A stretch of 64,000 nt of DNA. Origin: an uncultured Flavobacteriaceae bacterium (lineage in GTDB: Bacteria; Bacteroidota; Bacteroidia; Flavobacteriales; Flavobacteriaceae). The notes under the pieces are model-generated. The model was not told where the DNA came from. It saw only the letters and a program-made list of their open reading frames with translations, and made no database searches. Shown here in pieces: positions 18,330 to 28,786 of this stretch (positions within the stretch are counted from its first letter, which is position 1; every line of letters starts with the position of its first letter). The stretch spans positions 211,345 through 275,344 of the forward strand of contig CANMFQ010000005.1 of assembly GCA_947497145.1 (NCBI GenBank), in the 5' to 3' direction. The position numbers and the translations under genes were made by a program.

Positions 18330-19856
18330 ATGTCAAAAACAATTACACTATTCTTAGCGCTTATATTACTGCATCTTTCGGGTTATTCACAATCATTAAC
18401 TGCAGTTATTGTTGACTCTGCCTCACAAAAACCCATACCCTACGTTACCGTACAACTAAAAAACAAAGGCATTATCACCAATGAAGAAGGTCGTTTTACT
18501 TTTCAGCTAAACAACACCATTCAACCTAGCGACACCTTAACCATTTCATGCATTGGATATGCTTCGATAAGCAGACCCCTAAATGAGTTTACAGAAAGTA
18601 CTATTACCTTATCTTCAAAGGCTATTGAGCTCAACCCAGTAATTGTGAGTAATAAAAATTTCACTCCAAGAGAAATTATTGAAGAAGTTGAAAAAAACAT
18701 TGCTAAAAACTACAATTTAGAAAGTACTAAAAAACGTATTTTTCTACGTGAAACCAATAAGAATAGGATTTTAAAAACCGATTACACGCTTAAAAAATCA
18801 ACTATAGAGGCGTTTAATAAAAAATTTATAGATAGCCTTGTGCGTCTCATTCCCAAGAGCAATGCCTATTATACCGAAATTCTTGGTGATTTATACGCCA
18901 ACAGCAATGCCGAAGAGCAAAAATTAGACCTCATCAAGGCCTCCGAACTATATGACAAAAGCTTAGAGATGGATTTTGATGTGATGGAAGAAAAATTCAA
19001 TACAATCATCAAAAAAAATATAAAAACCGATTCGTATTTCAAGATTAAATCGGGACTTTTAGGAACTAAAATTCAAGGAGACGAACTCTTTGAATCTGAC
19101 ATTGATTCTACTGATGTAGCTGCCCTCAACAAACAACTAGAAGAAGAAAAAAAGAACAAAGAAGAGCGCAAAAAAAACTTTGCGCAATACAAACGATCAA
19201 CAATAGGTAACTTATATAAAAAACTACCAGTTTTTGAAGATACTGATTACAACGTTATTTTCAAACCAGGTAGGTATGACCTTGCGCTTGAAGATTTCAC
19301 CTATTTGGGTGATGCGGCGGTATACGTGATAAGCTTTAACCCAAAAAGGTCAGAAGATTACAAAGGGAAACTTTACATTAATTCTGATGATTTTGCTGTT
19401 ATTAGAATGGATTTTGAAAATGTAAAACCGTTGAAAAAATTTAGTTTATTAGGCATTTCTATGAACGCTTATTTGGCAGAAGGTAAAATTATTTTTGGCA
19501 AAGGTGAAGACCAAAAATATCACCTCAGCTATTATGATATCACCAAAGGTATTCGCGTTGGGTTCAAACGCCCTGTAAAGATTATTGAAAAAAACAAACA
19601 TGTAAAAGGCAGAAGAAAGCAAAACGAACTTGCGGTAAAAATTGATGCTGCCTTTAGCAACCGAAACCGTTATGAATTGATAGTTTTTAATGAAAAACCT
19701 ATTGAAAACCCCCAATTTGAAGCCTTTAAAGAAAATAATAACGTGCTACCTACTTATATGCCTAATTACGACCCCGAGTTTTGGAAAGGATATGATATCA
19801 TAGAACCCAACCAAGCCATTAAAGAATTCACGTCAATTGGAGAGGCTAGTGAATAG
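18330..19856 (+). CDS. secreted protein with N-terminal carboxypeptidase-D-regulatory-like domain
   Basis: Signal peptide; VDSASQKPIPYVTVQLKNKGIITNEEGRFTFQL ... LTISCIGYASISRPL CarboxypepD_reg-like domain; remainder DUF5686-like in character. Confidence 0.75.
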   Translation: MSKTITLFLALILLHLSGYSQSLTAVIVDSASQKPIPYVTVQLKNKGIITNEEGRFTFQLNNTIQPSDTLTISCIGYASISRPLNEFTESTITLSSKAIELNPVIVSNKNFTPREIIEEVEKNIAKNYNLESTKKRIFLRETNKNRILKTDYTLKKSTIEAFNKKFIDSLVRLIPKSNAYYTEILGDLYANSNAEEQKLDLIKASELYDKSLEMDFDVMEEKFNTIIKKNIKTDSYFKIKSGLLGTKIQGDELFESDIDSTDVAALNKQLEEEKKNKEERKKNFAQYKRSTIGNLYKKLPVFEDTDYNVIFKPGRYDLALEDFTYLGDAAVYVISFNPKRSEDYKGKLYINSDDFAVIRMDFENVKPLKKFSLLGISMNAYLAEGKIIFGKGEDQKYHLSYYDITKGIRVGFKRPVKIIEKNKHVKGRRKQNELAVKIDAAFSNRNRYELIVFNEKPIENPQFEAFKENNNVLPTYMPNYDPEFWKGYDIIEPNQAIKEFTSIGEASE

Positions 19857-20220
19857 CAACACATAACTACTCAGAAGCTAGTTTACGGAATACTGCCAAT
19901 CGCCACCTCAAAAGCAATTCTGGAAGAAGCAAACGGTTTAAAACAAGTAACTAGCTTTTTCTTATCAAAGAAAAATAAATATCCTACAGGTATCTCATAG
20001 CTGAAATAGCACCCCTATTTTACGTCTGATAACAAAAATATAAAGCAGGTAAAAATATACCCGCCTAAAAAACGCTACACTACACTTTCAATCTTTTTTT
20101 TCATCCTCCATCAAGCCTAATTTTTAACATTTTGTGGTAAAATCGCATCGTACCAATGTATAATCTTGCTTTTTTTTTATCACTTCATGTAACCTTTTGT
20201 AATTTTCGGACTATATAGTA

Positions 20221-20769
20221 ATGAAGACCAACAAAACAATCACTTTTTTGGAAAATTTAACCGACGAAATGCTGATGGCAAAAGTGGCGAACGGAAACTT
20301 AGATGTACTTAAAATACTCTTTGAACGACACCACAAACACGTATTTAATTTTCTATATAAAATGTGTGGCGATAAAATGTTAAGCGAAGATATTACCCAA
20401 GAAGTATTCTATAAATTGATGAAATATAGAAGCTCATATAATAACGGCAAATTTGTTTCATGGTTGTTTACTATTGCTCGAAATTGTTTAAAAACACATT
20501 TTAGAAAAACAGTTAACACACCCGAAAGCATTGATACCACAGCTATTAAACACATAGAAAAAGAAGAAGAAAAACCAGACTATTCAGACTTACAAATCGC
20601 TTTAAATCAATTAGATGCTTCTGACAGAGAATTACTTGTATTACATCGGTTTCAAGAAATAAAATATGAAGAATTGGCCAACATAGTCGGTAGCACACCA
20701 GGTGCTGTTAAAACGAAAGTAAGTAGAGCCATGCAAAAATTAAGAAACATCTATTTTAAAAATATCTAA
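20221..20769 (+). CDS. ECF RNA polymerase sigma factor
   Basis: FERHHKHVFNFLYKMCGDKMLSEDITQEVFYKLMKYR region 2 and YEELANIVGSTPGAVKTKVSRAMQKLR region 4. Confidence 0.95.
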   Translation: MKTNKTITFLENLTDEMLMAKVANGNLDVLKILFERHHKHVFNFLYKMCGDKMLSEDITQEVFYKLMKYRSSYNNGKFVSWLFTIARNCLKTHFRKTVNTPESIDTTAIKHIEKEEEKPDYSDLQIALNQLDASDRELLVLHRFQEIKYEELANIVGSTPGAVKTKVSRAMQKLRNIYFKNI

Positions 20770-20771
20770 AA

Positions 20772-21569
20772 ATGGAAAACAAGCATTATATAGCACAACT
20801 GCCAGATTATTTAGATGACACACTACCCCCTGAGCAAAAGGAGGTGATAGCAACACATATTGCCAGCTGCACCACTTGCAAAGAAGCATTAAAAGAACTA
20901 CAAATACTTTCAACTGCTTTTGATAATGAACCAGAAGTGGCTCCTTCTGCTAGGCTAAGAGACAATTTCTTTGCCCAATTGGAAGCAGAAAAACAAAGCA
21001 GTTCAAAACTAATTGCTATGGATGGCTCATCCTTTTCTAAAAAAACTAACTGGCCCACTACGTTTTTAAAAATTGCCGCCAGTATCGCTCTATTGATTGG
21101 GTCTTATTTCTTAGGAAAACAACAACAAGCCCAAATAGCACATACAGAAATCGCTTTATTGACCAATGAAAATGAATCTTTTAAACAAACTGCAATGCTG
21201 TCTTTAATGGGCAATAAATCTGCCAGTAAACGTATACAAGGCGTGCAGTTTGTTACTGAATTTTCAGCACCCGATGAGACCATTGTAAGTGCTTTAATAG
21301 AACGTATGTTGAATGACGAAAACACCAATGTACGAAGAACAGCAGTAGAAGTGCTTAGTGAATTTACAAGGTCAGAACTAGTAACAAATGGCTTTATCAA
21401 AGCCTTGAAAACGGAAAAAGACCCAGGCATTCAAATTACCATCATTCAAATTTTGGGTAAAATACAAGAAAGAAATGCCGTTGTTCCTATGCAAAATCTC
21501 TTAGAACGAAAAGATACCCAGCCGTATGTAAAAGAAGAACTTGAATTAGTATTACCAAAAATCATATAA
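20772..21569 (+). CDS. anti-sigma factor: zf-HC2 N-terminus, one TM, C-terminal HEAT-like repeats
   Basis: HIASCTTCKEALKEL zinc-finger motif; FLKIAASIALLIGSYFLG TM; NVRRTAVEVLSEF / IQITIIQILGKIQER HEAT-like helices; starts 2 nt after the sigma stop. Confidence 0.88.
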   Translation: MENKHYIAQLPDYLDDTLPPEQKEVIATHIASCTTCKEALKELQILSTAFDNEPEVAPSARLRDNFFAQLEAEKQSSSKLIAMDGSSFSKKTNWPTTFLKIAASIALLIGSYFLGKQQQAQIAHTEIALLTNENESFKQTAMLSLMGNKSASKRIQGVQFVTEFSAPDETIVSALIERMLNDENTNVRRTAVEVLSEFTRSELVTNGFIKALKTEKDPGIQITIIQILGKIQERNAVVPMQNLLERKDTQPYVKEELELVLPKII

Positions 21570-21686
21570 TAACAATCGCTACATAATGTGTGGTGGGAAA
21601 TAGCCAGATTTTTACAATTCGAATTCTTTTTGGGTATTTCCACCCCAACACTTGATAGCAGTGAAACATCAAAAAAATCGAACGAC

Positions 21687-22451
21687 ATGAAACATTTTAC
21701 ATTTATTACACTAGTATTAATCTCCTTTTTCGCCGTAAATGCCCAACAATACAAACAATCACTAGCGGGTATTGAATGGGTGAAAATTGAATCAAAATCG
21801 AGTATTACCGTAAAAACCCACACCACCAATGAGTTACTCATAAAATCAGAAAATACTACAAAAATTCCTGAACGCGCCAAAGGCTTAAAATTAATAGGAG
21901 AAGGTGGCGCTGATAATACAGAAATGGGTTTTTATGTAGTAAAAGAAGGAAATAACCTTATTGTCAGAAATCTAAGAAAATCAAATCACAGTACCGCAGA
22001 AATTTACTTGCCTGCCTCACAAAACATTTCAGTCACTACCAGAGGAACGGGAGCTGCTGATATTGAAATTATTGGGTTTAAAAGTGAAATAGAAGCTAGT
22101 GCTTTACTAAACGGCAGTATACACATTGAAAACGTTAGCGGCCCTGTGACGGCAGATTCATTGAATGGCGGTATTACTATTTCGTTTAGCACCTTAAATC
22201 AAGACTCGCCCATTACCATTTATGCTACCAATGGCGAACTAGATATTACTTTACCCAAAAATACACCCGCCAATCTTTCTTTAGGAACAGTAAACGGTGA
22301 CATTTATACTGATTTTGACCTGAAATTTCCAGAAAAAAATGGCTTAAAATCCATTTCATTTTCTCAAAAATTAAACCAAGCCATCAATGGTGGCGGTGTT
22401 CCATTTCAATTAAAAACTACAAACGGAAACATCTATCTAAGAAAAAAATAA
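21687..22451 (+). CDS. secreted DUF4097-type beta-repeat protein
   Basis: Signal peptide MKHFTFITLVLISFFAVNAQ at ATG 21687 (track start 21588 lacks one); GSIHIENVSGPVTADSLNGGITISF repeats. Confidence 0.78.
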   Translation: MKHFTFITLVLISFFAVNAQQYKQSLAGIEWVKIESKSSITVKTHTTNELLIKSENTTKIPERAKGLKLIGEGGADNTEMGFYVVKEGNNLIVRNLRKSNHSTAEIYLPASQNISVTTRGTGAADIEIIGFKSEIEASALLNGSIHIENVSGPVTADSLNGGITISFSTLNQDSPITIYATNGELDITLPKNTPANLSLGTVNGDIYTDFDLKFPEKNGLKSISFSQKLNQAINGGGVPFQLKTTNGNIYLRKK

Positions 22452-22473
22452 TCAAATCAAAAAACGAACAATC

Positions 22474-23187
22474 ATGAGAACAGTTACGTTATTCCTGTTG
22501 ATAGGTCTGATCAGCCTTTCAACAAATGCACAAAAAATCATCGAAAAAAATATCGATTACAACAATCAATATATTGACATTGATGTGAAATTTGCATCCC
22601 TTATTGAAGTGAAAACTTGGAACAAACCAAACCTTTATTTTAAGGCAACTATTCGCACAAAAGAAGGTAAATATCTAGACGCATACGAATTAAATGTTGA
22701 AGAAAGTGACAACAACATTAGCATTACCGCTATATCAGAGCCTGTTCTCGAAAAATTTCGTGGTGAATGGAAACAACATCAAAAAAATAAACAAGTACAC
22801 TATTTCACCACAGATGATTGGTATGAATTTAATTATGTGATTTACGTGCCAAAAAATGCAAAATTTAAAATAAATAGTATCAATGGCGATTTAACTTCAG
22901 AAATTATTGAAGGGGATTTTGAAGCCGACCTTGTCAACGGTGACATTGATATTGCTACATATATGGGGCAGCTATATTTAAGTACTATTAATGGTGAAAT
23001 AGCCGTTAAAATGATTGATGCACATTTGGTTGCCGAAACCATTCACGGTGATATTTATGCTGATGAAAACCTAAAATTTACGGTAGATGATCGCCCTGTA
23101 GGACAAAAAATATCAGGCACTACCGGAAAGGGTTCAAATATATTGCATTTGAACACAATCAATGGCAATATGTATTTTAGGGAGTAA
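22474..23187 (+). CDS. secreted DUF4097-type beta-repeat protein
   Basis: Signal peptide; KINSINGDLTSEIIEGDFEADLVNGDIDIATYMGQLYLSTINGEIAVKM. Confidence 0.78.
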   Translation: MRTVTLFLLIGLISLSTNAQKIIEKNIDYNNQYIDIDVKFASLIEVKTWNKPNLYFKATIRTKEGKYLDAYELNVEESDNNISITAISEPVLEKFRGEWKQHQKNKQVHYFTTDDWYEFNYVIYVPKNAKFKINSINGDLTSEIIEGDFEADLVNGDIDIATYMGQLYLSTINGEIAVKMIDAHLVAETIHGDIYADENLKFTVDDRPVGQKISGTTGKGSNILHLNTINGNMYFRE

Positions 23188-23369
23188 TAAAAATATGAAT
23201 ACGCATCTTTGCTATAAACTCTATTTCAATCGTTTAAAATTTATACATTAAAAAACCAATCATTACCTTTAATTACTTCATAATAAAGTGTGATACTGTA
23301 TTTTAAATTTAACCCATTAAGACCTCATTTTCCCCATAAATAATATAGCTTGCGCCTTCAAAGTAAATT

Positions 23370-23612
23370 ATGGAATGGTATAAAATTATTGGGTGGCTTG
23401 GTGCTTTATTGTTCATCGCAGCGTATGTATTACTTACGCTGAAAAAAATATCAGCAGCAAAACCCTTCTATCACATTTTAAATATTTTAGGGGCAGTATG
23501 CCTAATCATAAATGCCTCTAAAATACATGACTTTCCTAATATTTTGGTGAATAGCATCTGGACCATTATTGGCCTATATGCACTACTGCAATTTTTCTTC
23601 ACTAGAAAGTAA
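23370..23612 (+). CDS. CBU_0592-like small membrane protein
   Basis: 80 aa, three TM; IGWLGALLFIAAYVLLTLKKISAAKPFYHILNILGAVCLIINA. Confidence 0.75.
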   Translation: MEWYKIIGWLGALLFIAAYVLLTLKKISAAKPFYHILNILGAVCLIINASKIHDFPNILVNSIWTIIGLYALLQFFFTRK

Positions 23613-24221
23613 AACTGTAGTATCATTAAAAGAGAGTAATTGGGTGGTATACTTTATATAAATAGCCACCTGCTTATCATAATCGGGTCCAGATTGCTGA
23701 AAAGTACCCAAATAATAATACGCACCATCTACCAATGCAAAAATCACTTCGGTAACCTCATCAATATTCTTATTCAATATCAATCCGTGAGCATGGGCTT
23801 CATGTAGTTTTTGTCGTAAAACTCCGTGTAAAGACTCTAAATAATCTTTAAAACTCTTATTAAAATCTTCATTACGATAAATTAAAGCATAGCAACTGTA
23901 AAAAACACCATCATCAAAATACTTATTCCATTTTCGAGAAAAAAGAGTCTCAATAAAATGTCGTAATTTTTTTTCTGAATCCATCGACCCATACTCCTTA
24001 CTAGCCACAATATTAAGATGTTGTTCGAGTATAAATTCATTAAGCCCCTTTAAAAGTTCGTCTTTAGTTTTAAAATAATGCATCACAAGACCATTGCTAA
24101 TATTCATTTTACGAGCAACTTTCGCTATCGAAGTATTTTCTAACCCTATCTCTTTTGCTATTGCATAAAATGCCTTAACAATTTCTTTACGTCGAATATT
24201 ACCTAAGCTCTTTCTTCCCAT
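23583..24221 (-). CDS. TetR-family transcriptional regulator, BetI-like
   Basis: N-terminal IRRKEIVKAFYAIAKEIGLENTSIAKVARKMNISNGLVMHYFKTKDELLKG HTH. Confidence 0.88.
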   Translation of the reverse strand: MGRKSLGNIRRKEIVKAFYAIAKEIGLENTSIAKVARKMNISNGLVMHYFKTKDELLKGLNEFILEQHLNIVASKEYGSMDSEKKLRHFIETLFSRKWNKYFDDGVFYSCYALIYRNEDFNKSFKDYLESLHGVLRQKLHEAHAHGLILNKNIDEVTEVIFALVDGAYYYLGTFQQSGPDYDKQVAIYIKYTTQLLSFNDTTVLLSSEEKLQ

Positions 24222-24284
24222 TTTTCAAAGATTAAAAAAAAAAGATTTTCTACGACAAGTTAACATTAAATTAAAGATTTATTA

Positions 24285-24302
24285 ATTGAACGTTCATTCA
24301 AT
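24285..24302. promoter_or_regulatory. candidate TetR operator ATTGAACGTTCATTCAAT
   Basis: Contains perfect 10-bp palindrome TGAACGTTCA and flanking ATTGAA/TTCAAT arms; lies in the divergent intergenic region 24222-24348. Confidence 0.65.
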
Positions 24303-24348
24303 CTATTAGAGAAGCATATACTTTTGACGACATAAAACAGAACCAATT

Positions 24349-25626
24349 ATGAAAACTAAAAATATGTTTTTGAACAATACACTGCTAGTGCTGCTAGGCA
24401 TTGTCATTTCTCAAACTTCATTTGGAAACACGGTACAACACAACGATAGTACCGCAAAAAAGAAAGTAGTCTTTATTCTTGTAGATGGGATAGCTGCTGA
24501 TATGCTTGAAAAAGCAAAAACCCCCAATTTGGATGCTATTGCCACCGTAGGACACTATTCAAAAGCCTATGTAGGAGGTAAAAAAGCAGGGTATTCTGAA
24601 ACACCTACAATTTCAGCCGTAGGTTACAATAGCATGCTTACTGGTACTTGGGCAAATAAACATAATGTATGGGGCAATAGCATAAAGAATCCTAATTACA
24701 ACTACCCTACTATTTTCCGAATTCTAAAAGACAATCACCCCCAAAAGCAAACAGCCATTTTTTCTACATGGCTAGATAACCGCACCAAACTTATCGGTGA
24801 AGATCTTGCGGCAACAGATCATATTAAAATGGATTATGCCTTTGACGGATTTGAACTTGATACCATTAACTTTCCGCATGACAAACAACGACAGTACATT
24901 AAAAATATAGATGAAAAAGTAGCACAGGAAGCTGCCCGCTATATTAAAGAAGAAGGGCCAGACCTTTCGTGGGTATACCTAGAATTTTCAGATGATATGG
25001 GGCATGGTTTTGGTGACAGTCCACAACTCTATAACGCCATTGAATTTGAAGATGCGCTAGTAGGCAACATATGGAAAGCTGTTGTAGAAAGAGAAAAAAC
25101 CTTCAACGAAGAGTGGTTGGTCATTATCACCACCGATCACGGTAGATCATCAGAAGACGGCAAAGGTCATGGAGGACAATCTGACCGAGAAAGAAGCACT
25201 TGGATTGTTACCAACGCCAAAAACACAAATAGTTATTTTAAAACGCAAACTCCAGCAATCATTGACATCATGCCTACCATACAACGCTTTATGCATTTAA
25301 ACATCCCTACACATGTTGGTTATGAAATAGATGGTATTCCATTCATTGGCAAAGTAGACGTTGCCAATTTAGAGGCTACTAAAACTCCAAACAAGCAGCT
25401 AAAACTCCGTTGGAAATGCATCTCAAATCCAACAAAAAAAGCCACTGTTCTTATCTCACCCACAAACAACCACGCAAAAGGAGGTGTTGATAAGTACACT
25501 GCTGTAGGAGAAGTTACCATAGGTGATGAAGAATTCATTGTTCCAACAGTTACAAAATCAAATCTTTATAAAATTGTCCTAAAAGCACAAAACAACACCA
25601 TAAATACATGGATGTTAAAAAACTAA
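24349..25626 (+). CDS. alkaline phosphatase family / nucleotide pyrophosphatase-phosphodiesterase-type enzyme
   Basis: VVFILVDGIAADMLEKAKTPNLDAIA, SAVGYNSMLTGTWANKHNVWGN, IITTDHGRSSEDGKGHGGQ; signal peptide. Confidence 0.9.
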   Translation: MKTKNMFLNNTLLVLLGIVISQTSFGNTVQHNDSTAKKKVVFILVDGIAADMLEKAKTPNLDAIATVGHYSKAYVGGKKAGYSETPTISAVGYNSMLTGTWANKHNVWGNSIKNPNYNYPTIFRILKDNHPQKQTAIFSTWLDNRTKLIGEDLAATDHIKMDYAFDGFELDTINFPHDKQRQYIKNIDEKVAQEAARYIKEEGPDLSWVYLEFSDDMGHGFGDSPQLYNAIEFEDALVGNIWKAVVEREKTFNEEWLVIITTDHGRSSEDGKGHGGQSDRERSTWIVTNAKNTNSYFKTQTPAIIDIMPTIQRFMHLNIPTHVGYEIDGIPFIGKVDVANLEATKTPNKQLKLRWKCISNPTKKATVLISPTNNHAKGGVDKYTAVGEVTIGDEEFIVPTVTKSNLYKIVLKAQNNTINTWMLKN

Positions 25627-25653
25627 AAATCAACAAACAAAACAGCATAAAAA

Positions 25654-28600
25654 ATGAAAGCAATAATTAATTTCTTTGTAATCTGCCTGGTAGTATTTAC
25701 CACCTATTCGCAAGAAACCATTTCAGGTGTGGTGCAAGACAATACAGGTGTACCTTTGGCTGGTGTAACGGTTTTAATAGAAAACACCGCACAAGGAACC
25801 GCCACCGATTTTGATGGTAATTTCACCATTGAAGCTCAAATAGGAGACGAAATAGTATTCTCATATATTGGTTTTAAGACAGCGCATATTACCATAACCA
25901 ACCAAAAGACCATCAACCTAACCATGGTTGAAGATTCTGAACAATTGAGTGAGGTTGTAGTTACCGCTCTGGGGATAAAAAAAGAAAAGAAAGCCTTAGG
26001 CTACGCATCACAAGAGGTGGCTGGTAATCTGCTAGAAAAAACGAAAGAACCCACGGTTTTTGGAAACCTCACGGGTAGAGTCGCAGGCTTAGAGGTAAAC
26101 AATTCTACCGACCTATTTCAAGATCCTAAAATTGTATTGAGAGGAAGAACAAACAAAACCCTAATCGTCATTGACGGTATTCCTGTTGATGGTAGTGAAT
26201 CTGGCAATACGGATTATTTTAAGGTATTGGGTGATGATGTAGCACAGGTAAACGTATTAAAAGGCACCACTGCTTCGGCACTTTATGGCGCAAGAGGAAG
26301 AAACGGTGCTATCATGATTACCACCAAAAAAGGAAAGAGTGGAAAAATAAATGTAGCGTTGAACGTTTCTACCATGTATCAGCCCTCATTTATTAGATCT
26401 CCAAAAGTTCAAACTGTTTACGGCAACGGCAATCAAGGTAACTACGCCTATATTGATGGCTCTGGATCTGGAACAGAAGGTGGCGGATGGATTTGGGGAC
26501 CAAGAGTAGACCAAAAAGATCCTAGTACCCCCAGCGGTCTTTTTGAAACAACCCAGTACAATAGCCCTACTGACCCTGTTACTGGTGAACTTATCCCTAT
26601 ACCCTTTACCTCTCGCGGAAAAGATAATATTAAAAACTTTTTCCGTACCGGATACATACGATCAGTTAATGCAAGTGCAGACTGGGGTTCTGACAAAAGC
26701 ACTTTTAGAGTATCGCTATCAAACGTGTACCAACAAGGTATTGTGCCCAATACAGACCTAAATAATGTTTCTTTTTCGCTGGCTGGATCTATGAAACCTG
26801 CCGACAACGTAAACATCAGCGGATCAATGACCTACAACAAGCAGTTTACTGAAAATTTTCCTGAAATTGGCTATGGACCAACCAACTACCTGTATAACCT
26901 TGTACTTTGGACAGGGGTAGATGTTGATGTACGTGATTTAAAAAACTACTGGCGTGAAGGGCAAGAAGGGTTTCAACAAAGACACTTCAATATATCGTAT
27001 TACAACAACCCCTATTTTCAAGCATACGAGTATCAAAGAGGATACGATAAGGATAATATTTACGGAAACCTCAGCCTTGCTTATGAGGTTGTACCCAACT
27101 TAACCCTCAAAGCCCGTAGTGGTATTAATGTGTGGAGTCTTTACCGAACCTTTAAAGAACCTAAAAGTTATATCGGCTATGGTTCAAAATCACAAGGTAA
27201 TTTTGAACAACGAGATGCCAACCTATTTGATATTACTTCAGATTTAGGACTCCGCTATGAAACCAAATTTTCTGAGAATTTTAGCTTAGAAACTGAAGCA
27301 GCTTATGCCCACTACTTTAAAAAGCAAATCTATAATTCCATCAGTACCGATGGCTTAACCATACCCGGTTTTTACAATGTTTCCAACAATTTAGGTAGCA
27401 CCTTGTTTGGCGAAAACAGAGAAGAAAAATCTGCTATTCAAAGTTTCTATGCCTATGCAGACCTTAACTTTTACAATGCTTTTTATTTATCTTTAACAGG
27501 AAGAAATGATAAAATATCAGCACTTCCAAACGGAAACAACTCCTATTTTTATCCCTCAATATCAGGTTCTTTAATTGTATCTGAATTGTTTTCAAAACCA
27601 AGCTGGCTCACCTTTGCTAAACTTCGTGGAGGTTTTAGCCAAGTGAGAGATGGTAATTATAATGACAATTCAAACGGCCCTTACTCATTACTACAGGCCT
27701 ATGGAAGTGGAACCATTTGGAATGGCGTACCGTCTAGTAGTGCATTAAATGTACTTATCAACCCCAATGTAAGAACAGAAATAGATAATACGTGGGAGAT
27801 TGGTGCCGATTTGCGTTTCTTTAATAATCGCTTAGGGATTGATTTAGCCTACTACAACAGGCTCACAGAAGATACTATATTAAAAGTACCTGCTTCAGAT
27901 GCTTCGGGCTATACTTTTCGTTTAGAAAACGGGGGATCTACCAGAACCAAAGGTATAGAAGCCATTATTAATGCTACTCCCTTAAAAACAGAAACTTTTG
28001 AATGGAATACTAGCCTTAATTTATCCCACTACAGAGACTACCAAGTAAGTATTTTTGGTGATGCTGAGCGTACCAAAAATTACGTGCGTGTTGGTGAACG
28101 TACAGATCAAATCTGGGACAATGTATATCAAACCAACAGTGAAGGTGAAGTGGTCTATGAAAATGGTTTTCCTGTATTTGATCCTTTCAAACGTTTTATT
28201 GGTCATGCAGCACCAGACCTTATTTACGGCCTTAACAATACGTTTAAGTACAAGAACTTCTCACTTTCCCTCCTTTTTGATGGTAGATTGGGTGGTTATA
28301 TGTATTCCATTACCAATCAAAAAATGTGGTGGGGCGGCAAGCATCCAGGCACTGTCAATCAGTTTAGAACCGATGCTAACAATGGCGAGAGTACCTATGT
28401 TGGCAATGGTGTTATTGTTACTGATGGTACGGTAACCTATGATGTAAACGGAAACATTACCAGCGATACTCGTACCTACGCGCCCAATACCGAGGCTATT
28501 AATTACATTACTTATAACCAAACTACCTCTGATCGCCAAAACCATAATTATCATTACTATGTTCGTGATTATATCAAATTACGTGAAGTGACACTTACCT

Positions 28601-28776
28601 ATAACTTTGGTAAAGCAACCCTAGACAGATTGCCATTTTCTGATGCAAGCCTCTCTTTTGTAGGCAGAAACCTTTGGCTTTCTTCTACTCTAGAAAATGT
28701 AGATCCTGAATTTAACGATAACCTACAAGCACCTGCAACAAGAAGCCTTGGGTTAAACCTTAATTTAAAATTTTAA
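25654..28776 (+). CDS. SusC/RagA-family TonB-linked outer membrane protein
   Basis: ISGVVQDNTGVPLAGVTVLIENTAQGTATDFDGNFTI, EVVVTALGIKKEKKALGYASQEV, ALYGARGRNGAIMITTKKG. Confidence 0.97.
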   Translation: MKAIINFFVICLVVFTTYSQETISGVVQDNTGVPLAGVTVLIENTAQGTATDFDGNFTIEAQIGDEIVFSYIGFKTAHITITNQKTINLTMVEDSEQLSEVVVTALGIKKEKKALGYASQEVAGNLLEKTKEPTVFGNLTGRVAGLEVNNSTDLFQDPKIVLRGRTNKTLIVIDGIPVDGSESGNTDYFKVLGDDVAQVNVLKGTTASALYGARGRNGAIMITTKKGKSGKINVALNVSTMYQPSFIRSPKVQTVYGNGNQGNYAYIDGSGSGTEGGGWIWGPRVDQKDPSTPSGLFETTQYNSPTDPVTGELIPIPFTSRGKDNIKNFFRTGYIRSVNASADWGSDKSTFRVSLSNVYQQGIVPNTDLNNVSFSLAGSMKPADNVNISGSMTYNKQFTENFPEIGYGPTNYLYNLVLWTGVDVDVRDLKNYWREGQEGFQQRHFNISYYNNPYFQAYEYQRGYDKDNIYGNLSLAYEVVPNLTLKARSGINVWSLYRTFKEPKSYIGYGSKSQGNFEQRDANLFDITSDLGLRYETKFSENFSLETEAAYAHYFKKQIYNSISTDGLTIPGFYNVSNNLGSTLFGENREEKSAIQSFYAYADLNFYNAFYLSLTGRNDKISALPNGNNSYFYPSISGSLIVSELFSKPSWLTFAKLRGGFSQVRDGNYNDNSNGPYSLLQAYGSGTIWNGVPSSSALNVLINPNVRTEIDNTWEIGADLRFFNNRLGIDLAYYNRLTEDTILKVPASDASGYTFRLENGGSTRTKGIEAIINATPLKTETFEWNTSLNLSHYRDYQVSIFGDAERTKNYVRVGERTDQIWDNVYQTNSEGEVVYENGFPVFDPFKRFIGHAAPDLIYGLNNTFKYKNFSLSLLFDGRLGGYMYSITNQKMWWGGKHPGTVNQFRTDANNGESTYVGNGVIVTDGTVTYDVNGNITSDTRTYAPNTEAINYITYNQTTSDRQNHNYHYYVRDYIKLREVTLTYNFGKATLDRLPFSDASLSFVGRNLWLSSTLENVDPEFNDNLQAPATRSLGLNLNLKF

Positions 28777-28786
28777 AAGCAACACT

